A DNA stretch of 64,000 nt from Volvox africanus (GCA_030268105.1 BSDZ01000024.1:620001-684000); one strand, 5' to 3'; numbered from the stretch's first letter, positions 24,882 through 38,465 are shown. Notes: a model not told the origin generated them from the letters alone. Made by a program: numbers and translations.

Positions 24882-27239
24882 TTGAACGCCAATCCAGGAC
24901 CCGGACCAGCGCTACCGTTACCAATACGATCACCAGCAGTATCAGCAGCAGTAGCGGGATCGGGTACCGCAGCAGCACGGCGCAAGGCCACGGCGGATTC
25001 TGTGGACTAGACTGTCTGGGAGGGCAAGCTCTCAAGTGGCTGTGTTTGATTGAGCTTTAATCTCGCTGCTGGGGGCCCAAAGCAATGCATGTCATAATTG
25101 CTTTGCTTCGCTGCCCAGTTTCGCGGCCTTCACGGTTAGAGTGTGGGACGCACGGATGTCGGTAGAAAGATAGCTGCGCGGGTGGTTGGGCTTGCGGCCT
25201 TCATGGACACGGACAAAAGCCTCGAAGGCATGTCGTCAGGGCGGGGTATGGGTTGTGGGGTTTGGACATGGGACACATGGGACATGGCAACGCAGACCGT
25301 GATGGATTGGACGGCCGATTGCTTGGGCGCAGCCAGCGGCCAGTCAGCAGTGCTCAAGGGAGAACGCGCTAGTGCGCTCGTGTTCACTCATATATAGGCA
25401 ACACCATATTGGGAGGGCGAAGTTAGCTGGTTGGTTAGATACAAAAAGGCAGCATTAGCCCCTTAGGTGCAAGGAAATGAGGGGCGGTAGAGGGGCGTGG
25501 GTGCTCGGATGGTGTGGTGTGGTGTGGTATGTCAATTGCCGCTCGCATCATGTGCCTCCAAGCGTTGCTCCGCTGAACGATTTTTGTAAATATTAATATG
25601 TGTATGTGTGTGTCCCCGGCCCTGCTCGTGCACGCTCATGACATGCATACCCGGAATGTGTGTGGCGTTATGTGTTCTGGGCCCGAACTTGTCGCTGCTG
25701 GGTAGCGCTGCATTCGTTTGCGGGCTTCATTGTTCTATGACGCCTATACTTTTTGATGGCTGAGTCTGTGATGACGGCCGTCGTTATGTGCTGAGGATAC
25801 ACATTGCCATAACGAATAACTTAATGCAAGAAGATGAAAATCGACACGCCGCACATGGTGGTATTCTGCAAACTGTGACATGTATCGGCGGCATCGCTTG
25901 GTCTAGAACCTCCGTAACGGTGGGTAGTAGCTGCGCTTGGTCACACGACCTTGCACCTGAGCTGATGATCTACCGTGTACTGATTTGTAGCATGTGACCG
26001 GTCTGTCCAGCTGATCCAGCGGTTTTATCCTTTCCCAGCACGTGTATAGGATTCGACACAGTTGTGATTGTGGCATTAACATGACACTTCATGAAATGCT
26101 GTGTGTCTGGACATGTCTCAATCTTCTTCTTCTTATGTCGGACAGCTAGATCTCTCGCGGATGCATGACTCTGGGTGTACGAATCGTATAGAACTCTATA
26201 GTTGTTTACGTCGTAGACTATTGTAGAAACAAATCACGTTATTAACGAATTGATTTTTTTATGTTACATGAGCGTACAACAAATTTGCCATATAACATGA
26301 TGTGGTGCTAGTTTGTCATTTAACTGTTTACATCACGAGATGATGACTATCTACATTGCTGACTCGAGAACTATCTGCTTTCTTCACTACCTCGGAAGTA
26401 GGTTACCGGATGCAGTCGTACAGACGTACAGCACGTTCTTACCTACAGACGATCAGCTCCTTCTCCAATCACTTCTATCCTACTGTTACCTCCCCGCCAA
26501 CTATTACTAAACAAGAATCTCTGACCCACAGCACACGCGACATGCAATGATTTGATTTCATTCCAGCATCCTGCTTGTTGGGACAAGCAATGCAGAAACG
26601 TCTGCTCACGAATTTCGATCGTCACGAAGTTCCATTGCCCAAAAGTAATGCCCACCGTTTTATTTTTGTCCCTACGAACTACTCATCAGTAACTGCTCCA
26701 CAAGCCGCATCGAGACGGACGTTAAAACAGCCTAACCAGCGTTTTAACCAATGAAGATGGTAATATGGCACAAGCTGCACGAAGAGCATGTTAATTGCTA
26801 TACGACCGGCCTGATTGAAACCGTCACCAAGCCGCCACCGCCCCAAGGGAACGGGAACCCGAACTCACTGGGTGTTAAAATGTGGTTGTATTCCAAGGAG
26901 CAGGCATCTTACTGAGAAGCTTAGGTGCCGGGCATGCAGAAGTGAAGCTCGTCATGCTTGCGTTATTGCATATTTTTGCGCCAACGGTCACGTTGTCTTG
27001 GCCCAAGGTCATGATACTGTAATTTTGCAAGAGGTCCATCGATTTGGCCAAATATGTAATCGCATCCTCTGCGGGATGGGAAGGGAAATTACAGAAGTAT
27101 ATCTCGGTACAGGATACATGATTATTAGGGATTAGGTAACATAATTAGGTACGTCAGACTATCATGCAGCCGGCATGGAGCAGGTGGAACACTCATGTAA
27201 CTCAAGTAACTGATATATATCTGAAATAACTGATAATAT
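24882..27239. other. 3' flank of receptor kinase and intergenic DNA
   Basis: The first several hundred bases are probably the kinase 3' untranslated region. A TGTAA, the usual green-algal polyadenylation signal, occurs near 25585 (TTTTTGTAAATATT). From about 25800 the DNA becomes more A/T-rich and contains only short open frames without motifs. The 3' end of the converging phosphate transporter may reach into 27170-27239. Confidence 0.4.
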
Positions 27240-30200
27240 CTCACCTGGCTTGATTGTACCGGTCTTCGCGCCATTGAGATAAGTCTTGCCCTGGGTGATG
27301 TACTTGTCGAGGGTGCCGTTGAGCTTCCACCAAGTCGCGTTGTCTAAAACCGTCGTTTTGCTGGCATTCTACGCATAAAGCAAAGCACCGAGGACGGAAT
27401 CAATAAGGCACTTTCAACAACGACAGGTTTTATGTTCACACTCAGAATTGATTATATGTTCCGAATACTACTGCCATACCAACACTCCAATCAATAACAA
27501 ATCCAGTCCAGTCATATTGCAGTAAATCATGATGGTGCCCTCCAGGTTGCTCCGGTCGCCGATGAGGGGTCGTCCCCAGCTCACCACCACAGCCTTGTAG
27601 CTATATAGGGTCGAGTTAAAATTGCTGGCGACAGATGACCCCAAGCCAATTACGTAGTTCTCGTACACACCGACTTCCTTGTTGCATGAGATGGACGGCG
27701 CGAAGACACCCTGCGCCATATGACGGGGAACACAAACACAACAGAGTCGTCTGGAGAGGACTTAGGGTTTTTTTCGGGTACACGAACGCGGCCAGTCACC
27801 AGGGTGAGGGCATGCTCCGGACAAGCTCCAACAAGCCCAATCGTCTGGGATGTATCGTACATATTCAAACCAGACGGCGTGGGCCCATTCACGTCCGGCC
27901 CATTCACACTCATTATGTCATCACATGACCGAATGATCATCGCAGTCAGCCAAATACACATTCCTGCGTAAGGACACACCCACCTGAGCAAACAGCGCAG
28001 CGGTTGTGAAGCCCACGAGAACGAGCGTAGCGACCCAGGAAGCAAACTGGCGCAACAAAAACATCCAGTTGACGCCCGACTTGCCCTCCAAGATTCCGAT
28101 GCCCACAATGCCACCGGTGATGCACTGGAAGAGACGGGAAAGGAAGGAAAGATTCCGTAACGGGTGGCCCAAGATAGGTCATGTTCACAAGGACGATATT
28201 CTTATACAAGCCTCCTGTTCAAAACACCAGGGATGCGAACTTTTCCTCTCTGGTACATCAGCTGGTACATTACCTGGGAGGAGGAGGTCGGCAAACCGTA
28301 CTGAGCAGCAACCATGATGATCGATGCAGTGGCAAGCCTGCGAGGGAAAATCAGGTAGCTTTAACACCACATCATTCACTGAAGGAATGGGAGTGTGAAT
28401 GCCGTTCCTAGTGGCGTAGCTAGAAGCCTAATACTCTATTTCTGACGATGGCATAACAGACAGGGCATAAGATTTGTCCGTGCAGCAGATTGCATTTCCT
28501 GCATACAGATTGGCAACCCATGTCACACCCCATATGCATGTCGATTGCTGCACGAACTTCCAGAAGGACCTCACGCACTCAGCGGCCTCCGCATGCGGGA
28601 ACACTTACTCGGCTGCAAAACCACGGGTTGGCGAAAGCTTGGCCATGCGGGTCCCCATGGCGCGCGTCACGTTGTAGCCGTACGTTGACAGTCCAATGAC
28701 TAGACCCATCGCGGAGATGATGATGCACCAGATGGGCGCAACGACCGAACTTTTAAGCTGCCCATCCTTGACTGCGAACCAGACGGTGGCCAGCGGACCT
28801 GCCATGTAGCCCACCTCACCAGCACCGTGCGCAAAGATGACGCAAATGGCAGAGAAGACCTGAAGACAAGGTATATATTATCACCCTGTAATTTGGCATT
28901 TTCCTGCGTTGGGGACTGCTGGAGACAGGTTCCACTAATTCCGCTGACAAAGCGGCCAGAAAAGTGTACACTGTAAATATATGTACGTACGTATGTCAGT
29001 GAATCCCATGCGCCCATCCACAGATGGGGATGATGGACCCGAGGCTTTACGGATATATGGAAGTGCCGAGCTTGCAACTGCTACAGCTACATTGGGGGAA
29101 GGTCACATTTTCAGGGAAAATCAACAGTTGGCCGTCCCCATGCACTACCTGGAGGTAGGAGAAAGCATACTCCGCCTTCGGGTCGAAGACTTCGGCGTTC
29201 TCGTGGATTGCAGCCACGATGGGGTCCTCCTCAACGATCTGGTGAATGTCCACCTCCATACCTGCGTGTGGTGGGCGTTCACAATGACATTATTTTTGTG
29301 TGGTATCCTCAAAATGATAGCGAAGCGGGTACACGGAACATCGCTCTAGTATTAAATTTAACCCTAAGCTTCATTACGCAACATGCCAATTCGGTTAATT
29401 GTTACATACTCGACAACAGTCTGTCGGCATCGCATGAGAGATTTGCCTCAGTTATCATCGCTTAACGTTTACTTAGCCATATACGGCATGAGGCAAAAAG
29501 GGTAACTGTGGGGTTTGTATGTTTTTTGTATGCCCCGCTCCTTGACCTCTGGTAAGGCAAGAAGTCCCGCAAACATTGACATTTGATAAAATAATCACAT
29601 ACATCTAATCAATCAAATCTGCTCATGCACATACCGTGCATGGCTGCCCTTTTAAGGGACGACATAGCCTTGAGGAACTTGCTGCCATTCTCATTGATGT
29701 CGGCCTCTTCCTCCTCCTTGGCCTTAGCTTTAGCGGCTTCCTCGTCTTGCTGCTGCTTCTCAGCACTGAGACGGCACAAATAAAAAAAGCTTCATGTAAC
29801 AGACAGCATACCGTGCCGGGGACCAAGTTGCGCGAGACAGGATGTATCCGGAAGTATGTATCCCCAATTCTTTCCATATCCGTGTACGTGTATTTGCCTA
29901 GGGTGCACATGTACGTTAAATAATGCACATTTTTCAGGGTCATACCAATCATATGAAAAGATGCCCCTAGCATCATCTACTTCTAGTTAATGTGTAAGGA
30001 TACTACCGACAAAGGGCAATTCGTTTCACGAAACTCACTCCTGGGCGAACTTCTTGTTGGCCTTCCACCATAAGAGCGGCAGCACGATGACGATGCAAAG
30101 GAAAGCTAGGCCAGCGGCGATAACGGCAGCGATCCAGGCGGCTTTGCCGTCGGTCCAGTCATTTTTCTTATCGCTCTGGAAGGTCTTCTTTGCGCCTTTG

Positions 30201-31631
30201 GTGAAGACGAAGAAGATGCTGTGTGGAAAGATATGAATAAGTGAGACTAGGACGGGTGTGCAATGCCACCGCTTTGAGGCTGGTGGAATGTCAGCCGCGC
30301 CGGACGATAAGCACGCCAGGGGGATGGGGCTTATTTCCTACAACCAGTTAAGTCTACAGACGTATCAACACTCCTGCACCCAGATGTGACTCCCAATACT
30401 TAAGCAACTTCATCGATATTATGAAATCACATACTACTCAAATAATGATGATAGAACCATAGCTCTACTCTTACTTGATGAAGGATGTGAAGAGGACCAT
30501 GACCGGTAGAACCCAGAAGGACAGCTTGTAGGAGTTCTCGCGTCGAAGCACAAGGGTGCGTACCAGAAAGAAGAAAAGCGCTGAGCAGAGACCCGTAAGC
30601 ACGGGCGACACGAACCATGAGAGGATGATGGGCACAACACCCTTGTACGGAGGAAAGCTCTTGGGGTCAGGTGTTGCCCAGTTTACGGCGTTACGGCCAC
30701 CGTACACCAGAGAGAAGCCCATAATTGCGCCAACTGCATGGGCGTGGTACCACAATTGAATTCGTCTACATTCCATATTTTGCAAGCCCAGGCAACAAGG
30801 CGCCACCATACAAGGGCTTGGGTCGCGCAGGAGAACAACAGTCTATGGACAGATTGGTTGGAGGTTCAACTGCGGCAGTGTCAAAGCAAAAGGTCCCTAG
30901 AATACATCCCTAGAATACATGCGCAGACTTACTGATGCTGTGTGTAGCGGAGACGTTAAGCTCCCAGAAAGAGGCCAGGCCCTGCCAAACGAAGCCGACC
31001 GACAGAGCGCAAATCATGCCGTACGCTGCACAAAACAACAAACATGTTTATACTCTAAATGGAGCATATCGTAAGAATAGCATAATTAAAACGATTGTTT
31101 GTCACGCACCATAAATTTCCGGTTCTCGTTGGAAAACTTTGATATTGGCAATACCACCAGCAATTGTACTTGTTGAAACGCGACCGAGGACAAGCGCGCC
31201 AACGAATTCGAAGACAACGGCAATCTGCAAGTAACAAAAACGTGAGATGGGTTGAATGGCTACGAAGCGGCAGAACTCGTTTAACGTAATATGCTGCAGC
31301 AGGTCTTACAATGACTGCTTGCTTCAGCGTTAAAGTCTTTGCGCCAACACTAGTACCGAAGGCATTCGCCACATCGTTAGAGCCTGCAGTTCATGGATGA
31401 CTCGCAAATAGGTAAACTGAGTCGTGGAATCCAAGGTGCTCACAGTAAGCCGCACCTGTTCCCCATCCGAAGGCGAACGCCGCAAATGAGCCCACAACTA
31501 TAAGCCAGGTATACTGAAAAGAACAGGAGGACAAACGGCCAGTTAGGCGAAGCCTGCTGTCTAACGCTTTTCAAGGTGGCCTGCGCTTGCACAACCATAT
31601 TCAAGCTCACCTCTGGCTGAACGAACGTCAT
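27240..31631 (-). CDS. PTB: PiT-family phosphate transporter (PTB type)
   Basis: About 14 exons on the minus strand. Exon 1 is 21 nt (31631-31611, MTFVQPE), followed by 31513-31456 (YTWLIVVGSFAAFAFGWGT), 31383-31310 (GSNDVANAFGTSVGAKTLTL) and 31224-31110 (FEFVGALVLGRVSTSTIAGG). Further exons give FSLVYGGRNAVNW, a charged cytosolic loop (AEKQQQDEEAAKAKAKEEEE), YMAGPLATVWFAV, the second repeat TYGYNVTRAMGTRMAKLSP, QYGLPTSSSQCITGGIVGIG and GVNWMFLLRQFASWVATL. This is the duplicated PiT/PHO4 core (Pfam PHO4) with the G-x-N-D-V-A-N signature. The family moves inorganic phosphate with Na+ or H+ across the plasma membrane. The downstream extracellular segment (GVFAPSISCNKEVGVYENY) is typical of algal PTB proteins. 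The 3' end is unresolved: after TIKPG (about 27245) there is a GTGAGA donor, and otherwise the frame reads through to TGA near 27170. Algal PTB genes are usually induced by phosphate starvation. No regulatory site was identified. Confidence 0.92.
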
Positions 31632-34600
31632 CTTGGATACGGCGACACGATGCGGAGTACGCAAGTTTAACCTGTGCGAAAGTGTGGCCTAGGAGGGTCT
31701 TGGCTAGTAACCGATTGACAACCGAGCTGCCGTAACTCTATCAGTAAGGCGCACAACTTTAAATAAAACGGCAAAACCTGACATTGTATAAAGATACTGC
31801 GGTGGTCCCTATTATCATTGAATGTGATCGGGAATATGCCCGAATAATTGTACGAGGCGTCGCATAACGGCATCTAATCACCTTTGAAAGGCCTCGTACT
31901 GTCTACAAGGAATATTTCAAATATCCCTATTAACTTATGAGGCTCATTTATTTATGTTCGGTTTACAGTGTTATATGTGATTCACTTACCTGAACTGCAT
32001 CGCGACTAATTTATGCTGTGCTTGTGCGGGTCCAAATGCGTATTCAGTTTGGACAGCACGTTGGAAATGTGAGCGTGACAAAAGTCCACAGATCCGTTAG
32101 TTGTTATAGAGATATAGACTATAGATACCTTCGATTTTACTACCATCTGCAGGATAATAAAAACTCATGTCTCACATCGTGAACTGCGGAACACCTGCCG
32201 GTTGGCTTGCCCACCTAAGGGTGGTGGCCCAAACTAATGCATTTAGTCTGGCCTTGACGAGCCCGTATTTGGAAGTCACATTTTAGGATGCGGAAGTAGT
32301 ATTCCCTGGTGCCTGCGAGTGATCGACAGAAGTGAATGAAATATCTAGTTCTCACGATCAAGTGCACACAGCAGAGGGTATGAGCGAAACGATGGAGCAG
32401 GAATGCAGATGGAAAGGATGCCCCAAGACACGCAGAGCGCTTGGCATGGAAACATTGATGCATGTGGTCGTCCGTGTTGATACAGATGTAATGTATTGAA
32501 GTTCACTTAAGGGATGATTGAGACACTCATTTGTTGGAGGACCAAGGAATTGCAACTGGTTAAAGTCATTAACGTACTAAAAGAAAAGTGACACTTTAGC
32601 AAAACGCGCTTGGTGTCGTGGGATGTGAAGATAGTGAAAAGGGCAGAATAACATCCGATTGAATCTGTATCCAGCGGCAGTCATGAGGAACACAACAGGG
32701 ACGGAAAGCTGGGAGGAATACAACATAGAGAGGAATCCAAGTGCAGGTACAAATAAATGAACGAATGATTGGCTTGGAATGTTTTTATGACATCGGTTGT
32801 AGACTTAATAAAAAAATGTCCGAACTATGAAGCGACGGATGTACGCAGAACCTTACAAGCGGTTGAAAGCGGTTGTGGTCATGGTCGAAAAAATGTGCCA
32901 AATTAATCAAGAATCTTTAGCAGAAAGAGCGAGAATTAATCCAAGTGTAGAAGCTTGAAAGGCAAGGTAATGTGGAAGGATACCGTCGTCTGTGAGTGCG
33001 AAGGTTGTTTTGAAGAAGAAGCAGTGTGTTGAAGGCCAGTGGTTATTGATATTAGGCACATTGGCACGGAAGCAACGAAGCACCCAGGCAAGAAGCACCC
33101 AGGCAGAAGGCAGTTCTCGATCAAGGCAGTTGGAAGATAGAAGAGCAAAGCGAGGTTATGCTTGCCGGCTTGTAGAACGGTGCAAAAAATCAATGAAGCG
33201 AACATACTCGGAAGCATTGATGGTGGCATGGGAGGTGCGGTATGGGAGGCTGAGGACCTTGCAGTGATAGATATTGATACTGCCCTGAAACGTGGTGAAG
33301 GGAAGCTTTGTTTGCGAGTCAGGTATGAAAATTCGGGTAGCTTATTATTTGATGCAGTGGCATGCATGTGCCGTGTTACTAGTGCATGGGCAGAAGCATT
33401 GTAATGGTGAGCTACGGGAGTTGCACAGCTGGTTTGGCAACCGTCTATGCAGTACCGTGACAGCCTGGGGAGTGCAGGGGGGTTTACGGATGGAGTTTTT
33501 AATTCATGTGCATGTTCATGGTCAGTGGGAAGCATGCGGGGCTTTTGAGCAGCCTGTGTCAGGTGGTGACTGGGCAGCAAGGGTGAGCTTGCAAAAGACT
33601 GCCAATTAATAGCATCATGCCGATTTGCGGGAGGAAGAACGGCACATGCAGTGGTTATCAGCTGGTTGGCAGAATTTTTATAAGTAACAATCGTTGTCTG
33701 GCAGGCATGATCGCCACAGCTGACAGATATATGCAGCATCAGTGAGGGAAAATATTGCATAGACGGGGTCGTCAATGCGGAGGGGTATCAGCCAGCGATA
33801 AGGGCACCAAATGAGACGGCAAAAGCGACGGCATGAGCTGTATGGCAAGTGTGTTACTGCTGTAGTACACACAACTGCATGGGTATGTTCAGAGCTTGCG
33901 AAATGGCTGGTGGCATGGTTGCATGAGACACACGTGCAAACGGACATCAGTAGCATGAAGAAGCTGTGCTATAGGGAGGCAAAAATGATAGAAAGGATAG
34001 GAAATTTATGTGGTTTCAGCCTGGGTACCAGTGTGATGTCCCAGTGTGGGTCCCAGTGAACCTCAGTCAATCCAAACCGCGTTGACAAGTGCTCAGCAGC
34101 GGCTCCTACATAATGCAGTAAACCGGTGCATTATTTGGTCACTTAGGATCATGGATCACGCTGGTTGCTAATGCTGTGCCACGCGTGCGTAAACTTGCTT
34201 CTTCGTGCTTCTAATGGCAGGGAAGCGTTGGCTGACGATGATGTGGTAACATTATTACGGCCGCCTGCCTTGCACAGACATCCTACGTCCTGTGTTCGAA
34301 TAGGCACTTCAGCGGATTGACATTACTTCTCACAAACTTGTGACATGTCCTCTGTTTGGAGAATGCCTGCGGATCAGGCGGAGGAGATGGGGGGACAACG
34401 GATGGAGATAAAGTAGGTGGGCGACGTGGGAGGGGGGCACCGGGGGCTCGCGGAGAGACAGAGAGAAACACGTACCACTATTACGCCATTTTTGCTCTTT
34501 ATTTGCCCACCTCCGCTTTATTTCCCTACGTTCATGTGGGCAAGCCTGCTAACGCACAGCGTGAGGTTTCCGACGAAATATTATTCGTGAAAAGGATGGT

Positions 34601-35356
34601 GCGCCTCTAATGTTGGTAGTCAAGACGACTTGGAGTAGGTATCAGGTGAACACAACGTGCGTCCGCGAGCACCAGATTGGCCATAACGCTATTGCCTAGT
34701 TTAATGACGTTGCCTGAGCTCGAAATCGACTTCCAGCTGCCGTAATTCGTTTTCCAAACTTTTTCTTCAGATATATACCTACGTAAAATCGGTTAGTTTT
34801 TCAAATGGTTCCAAGTACCTCAGTACCAGTGGAATTAGCATGCATACATGTTGGATAGTGTTGAATCCACTCCTGGCCCCCCACTCGTCAGTGCTGGGAA
34901 GTCAGACTTGCCTGGACAGATTTCCAAATGATATGGCGTTGATAATGTCTTTCATTTTCAATCAATTGCGAAGTGTATTTGGTTAGTTAACATCCGATTA
35001 ACTTTCAATCATATGTCAATATATGGTATGTATATCCCGGGAGCCCAGGAGGGAGGGAGGGGAATCGCCTGGGATCAAATGTTGGTACGGGGAACACAAG
35101 CGCTCAAAACTAGGAGTACTTACCTGACTATTTCCGTGAAATGGGTCCGGGAGTAAGGGCGGGCATAAATAGGAAGACCGTTTATGATAGTGCCTACTGC
35201 CTATTCAGCAAGAAGGAAGAGGCATCCTGTCCACGGTATTCGTAGTAGAATATGCATAATCCGTACAAAGCAGGTATATATAATTTTTTCATGCTCCTAT
35301 TATATGATAATTTTCTGTAGAACAATATCTTGGTGCTTGCTGTGCCTCCGGCGAGA
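31632..35356. other. Large intergenic region, no supported gene
   Basis: This 3.7-kb stretch separates the divergent phosphate transporter and glutaredoxin genes. It contains a purine-rich plus strand at about 32600-34000 that leaves an 840-nt stop-free frame on the minus strand (33775-32936), without protein motifs. A short direct duplication of AAGCACCCAGGCA occurs near 33080-33115. The 3' part should hold the glutaredoxin promoter and leader. I see no RNA gene. Confidence 0.4.
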
Positions 35357-37158
35357 ATGTCGCGAACAGTGTTGCGCTCATCTCCTTCATGTCTTGCCAA
35401 CACAAGACGAATTTCCACGTTCTCATTAATCAGGCACATACCGGCCGGAAAGCATGCTCGAGTTCCTCGTCGGCAGGTCCAAATGTCCGCATCGTTGGAG
35501 GCAGGCACAGGGATGGACCCGGAATTGAAGCAGTCTATTGACAATCTTATTGCAACGAACAAGATTGTGGTGCGTGCCTGGCATTACGCTTGTGATATAA
35601 AGTCTGCAGAGATAGATTCGACCGTTTTTCATGCATACAGGTCTTTATGAAGGGCTCGCCACAGTTCCCTCAATGCGGTTTCAGCAGTACTGTTGTCCAG
35701 GTATGTGCTCCTGCTTCTGCTTCGGAACCGGCAGGGGATGGCATGCGTTATGGGGACGGTTTGTCAGCGGCTCCAGCTGGTCACGTGTTGCAAAACACAT
35801 CTGCCTCGAGCGGCACAAATTAATGGAAGCTATTCGGTTAGAGAATGAATATGTTTGGAGCTGTACGATTTATGTCAGCTTGCTTCGTTCTCCTTTACTG
35901 TTCCCTACCCCACGCACTCCTCGTTCTTCCACACACTCCTCGTTCTTCCACACACTCCTCGTTCTTCCACACACTCCGTGTATCTTGGTAAAACAATTCC
36001 TCGCTGCATCTTTTAGAAGATTATTATCGTTGGTCACAGAATCAACACCCCCTCTGACTTGTTCACCTTACCCCACCGCTGCCCTGCCATCGCCCCATGC
36101 GTATTCGGCATCTCGTTGTCTCTTCCCGCTAGATCCTGAATACCCTCGGTGCGAAATATGAGGCAGTGGATGTATTGGCAGACCCTCGAGTACGCAGCGG
36201 CATGAAGGTGTATAGCCAATGGCCAACCTTTCCGCAGGTGTGAACCAGGGCGTCATACGTTGTGGGGTGTGGTGGTGGGATTCGATGCTTCCGGAAACGC
36301 AGTGGCATTTAATGTTCTGGCGTTTCAGCAATGCGCCACGTATGAAACCGTCATCCGCCACTAATCATGGCTACGTCAATGAGTTTTCCACATCAGCCCT
36401 ATCCCTCAAAACAGATCGTGCCTCATACGGCGACTTATGGCCGCCCGCCAGGCAGACAAAGATTATAAACGTCACGGTGCTAGCTTGCAGTTTTAGTTGT
36501 CTTGGCTGTGGTCGGCTAATCGGAGCGTTTCTTGGTCTTTCGGAGAGTACCTTGTCACAGTAGTATCGTCGGTCCAACCCTACCGTGGCACTCAACCGTT
36601 CGCGGTTCCCTTGGGCTGGTTCCGCATTTTGCATGCTGGGGTCCTCACACCTATCATTATTGGCCATGCTTACTGTGCATGGTGACAGGTGTACATTAAT
36701 GGCGAGTTTTTCGGGGGCTGTGACATCATGATCGGTAAGGAGTCCTTGTGCCTTCATAATCCGGCCTTCTTTGCTTTCTTGTGGGCCCTATGGGAACTCT
36801 ATTCGTGCAAGGAGGGAACATTGTTTCAGTTTCACTGCATGACGAATGGGGAGCATGCTGGTTTCCCACTCGCCCCTCTTACAGATCCGGCACGATGGAA
36901 TCCAAACGCCCTCCTCTGGGAGGGGCGTTAGGATCTTCCAATGGAATCCTAACGCCCCTCGTCCTCGTGTTGGTGTTTGAGACTAGCACGTGTGCTCTTG
37001 TATGAGGTTAGGTCCTGCGTTTGTGTATCCTGTCCTGAGTCCAGATCATGTACTCGTGGGCTCTGTGTCCTCGCACTCCGCTAAATCCCGTTTTGACCCC
37101 AGGTACCTACCAGTCGGGCGAACTAAAGGAAATCCTGGAGGTGGCGCTGAACTCGTGA
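35357..37158 (+). CDS. GRX3: Plastid-type monothiol (CGFS) glutaredoxin, GRX3-like
   Basis: Five exons, all phases closing: 35357-35569, 35641-35700, 36133-36237, 36689-36734 and 37103-37158 (159 residues). The N-terminus (MSRTVLRSSPSCLANTRR...) is rich in Arg/Ser and looks like a chloroplast transit peptide. The mature protein begins near LKQSIDNLIATNKIVV and continues FMKGSPQFPQCGFSS, with the monothiol CGFS active site. It then has ILNTLGAKYEAVDVLADP, the glutathione-binding WPTFPQ-VYINGEFFGGCDI, and ends ELKEILEVALNS. CGFS glutaredoxins of this single-domain class (plant GRXS14, Chlamydomonas GRX3) bind and deliver [2Fe-2S] clusters in the plastid with glutathione as ligand. No single exon shows the whole domain, so it is easily missed without splicing. 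The 36-38 kb side introns contain small repeats, listed separately. Confidence 0.93.
35915..35977. repeat. 19-bp tandem repeat, three copies, in glutaredoxin intron 2
   Basis: The unit CACTCCTCGTTCTTCCACA occurs three times in a row (35915-35971) with a partial fourth copy. It lies in the second intron of the glutaredoxin gene, on a pyrimidine-rich sense strand. A simple slippage or unequal-exchange origin is sufficient. Confidence 0.85.
36920..36960. repeat. 15-bp inverted repeat in glutaredoxin intron 4
   Basis: The arms 36920-36934 and 36946-36960 (GAGGGGCGTTAGGAT and its complement) are separated by 11 bases. The structure lies within the last intron of the glutaredoxin gene and could form a stem in the pre-mRNA. 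No coding or mobile-element features accompany it. Confidence 0.8.
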
Positions 37159-38465
37159 TTTGGGATGAGGATAGCCGCGGTGGGGAGAGGCGTGGATCGT
37201 ACCCACGCGCAAGAGGTAACATACAAGGTGATTATAGGGTGGGCTCGTGCTGCAGGCTGCGAGTAGGCGCGTTACCTGTGAAGGTAGAGCTGGTAGCGCT
37301 CGGCTGGGTTGGGAAAGCGGCGGGCCCGGACTCAGGGCCCCTGGGGCATTTGCATGCGCGTACGGCAGGTTTCGCCTTCCCCGTTGAAGGTTTTGCTTTT
37401 AAAGCGGCACAAAATCCAAACATCTGACGCAGTGGTGCGGTTTTATCAACTTCAGTTACGGGAGGTCATGGTGTGAATGCACGTAAGCGCCTGAGCAACA
37501 AGAACCATGGCGCGAATGGATCGCCACGGCAGGTGCAGTGCAGTGCACATTGAAGTTCGGTGGTATCAGTCATGTTGCCAATGTCCCGACAAAGGTGAGA
37601 GTGGCAGCCGTTATTGTCACAGTGCCGCCCAGCCTGCAGATGCCCTTAAAACCTGGCCAGGTGTCACCAACTGAGGGCGGCGCGTGTTGGCACTCATTGG
37701 ATCAGGCAGCGGCGTCATGTGTGCGCGGTACGCGCCCAGTCTAGTCGTACGTTGAATGTGCCATGTGCTTTGTCCATTAGCCAATGCCGGGAGTTAAAGG
37801 CTACCATTTTATTATTGTTTGAGAGCGAGGGTTAAGAGGAAAAGGAGCAGAAGAGCGTAAGGTAGTGCGTAGGCATCTTTAATTGGTTGTCGAGGAGAAC
37901 CATCGACGGACCTTTATGAACCCCATACTGCCCGGTAGCTGGCGCAGTTGCAGTGTCGTACAAGGGCAAGCCGCCTAGTCTGTCGGACCCTTCAGAGGTC
38001 CAGACGGAAAACCTTTGTATATCGGTCACTTGAGTTTCATACCTTATGAACATGTTGTGTAAGATACCGAACCCCAAAATAACTCAACAGCTGTTATTTC
38101 TCTTACGATGCCTCTCAGGGACAAAGTTATATTTGCAACCTAAACGAGTAACGAAGCAGAACATTCCACTTCGTAAGATCCTCTGGTCAGATAGGCAAGG
38201 CGTTGAGGGTAGGCAGTAAGGATACCCTACTATGGTCATGTAGGGGGTAGGTAGGGAAGCTATTTCCTGAACATATCGTGAGAAGCTTTTATGGGAACCC
38301 CTTAACTGACCGACCGACCCTTCCATACGGTTCCGGAGGCACGAATATGTCATCATCCAATCCGTCATACATCCCCAATCCTTACTCAAATGGAGCTAGG
38401 AAAATGCCAGAAGGCTCTGTATAGAATTTACGTTTCTTAAATATAAATGCTGACAAATAGCACAC
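37159..38465. other. 3' flank of glutaredoxin gene and intergenic DNA
   Basis: The first few hundred bases are likely 3' untranslated sequence. Open frames at 36990-37744 have no recognisable protein content. No signal worth naming was found up to the Pro-rich frame at 38466. Confidence 0.4.

Noticed and set aside
35915..35977. CRISPR-like direct repeats
   Set aside because: The copies are directly adjacent without spacers and lie in a eukaryotic intron, so this is a simple tandem repeat.
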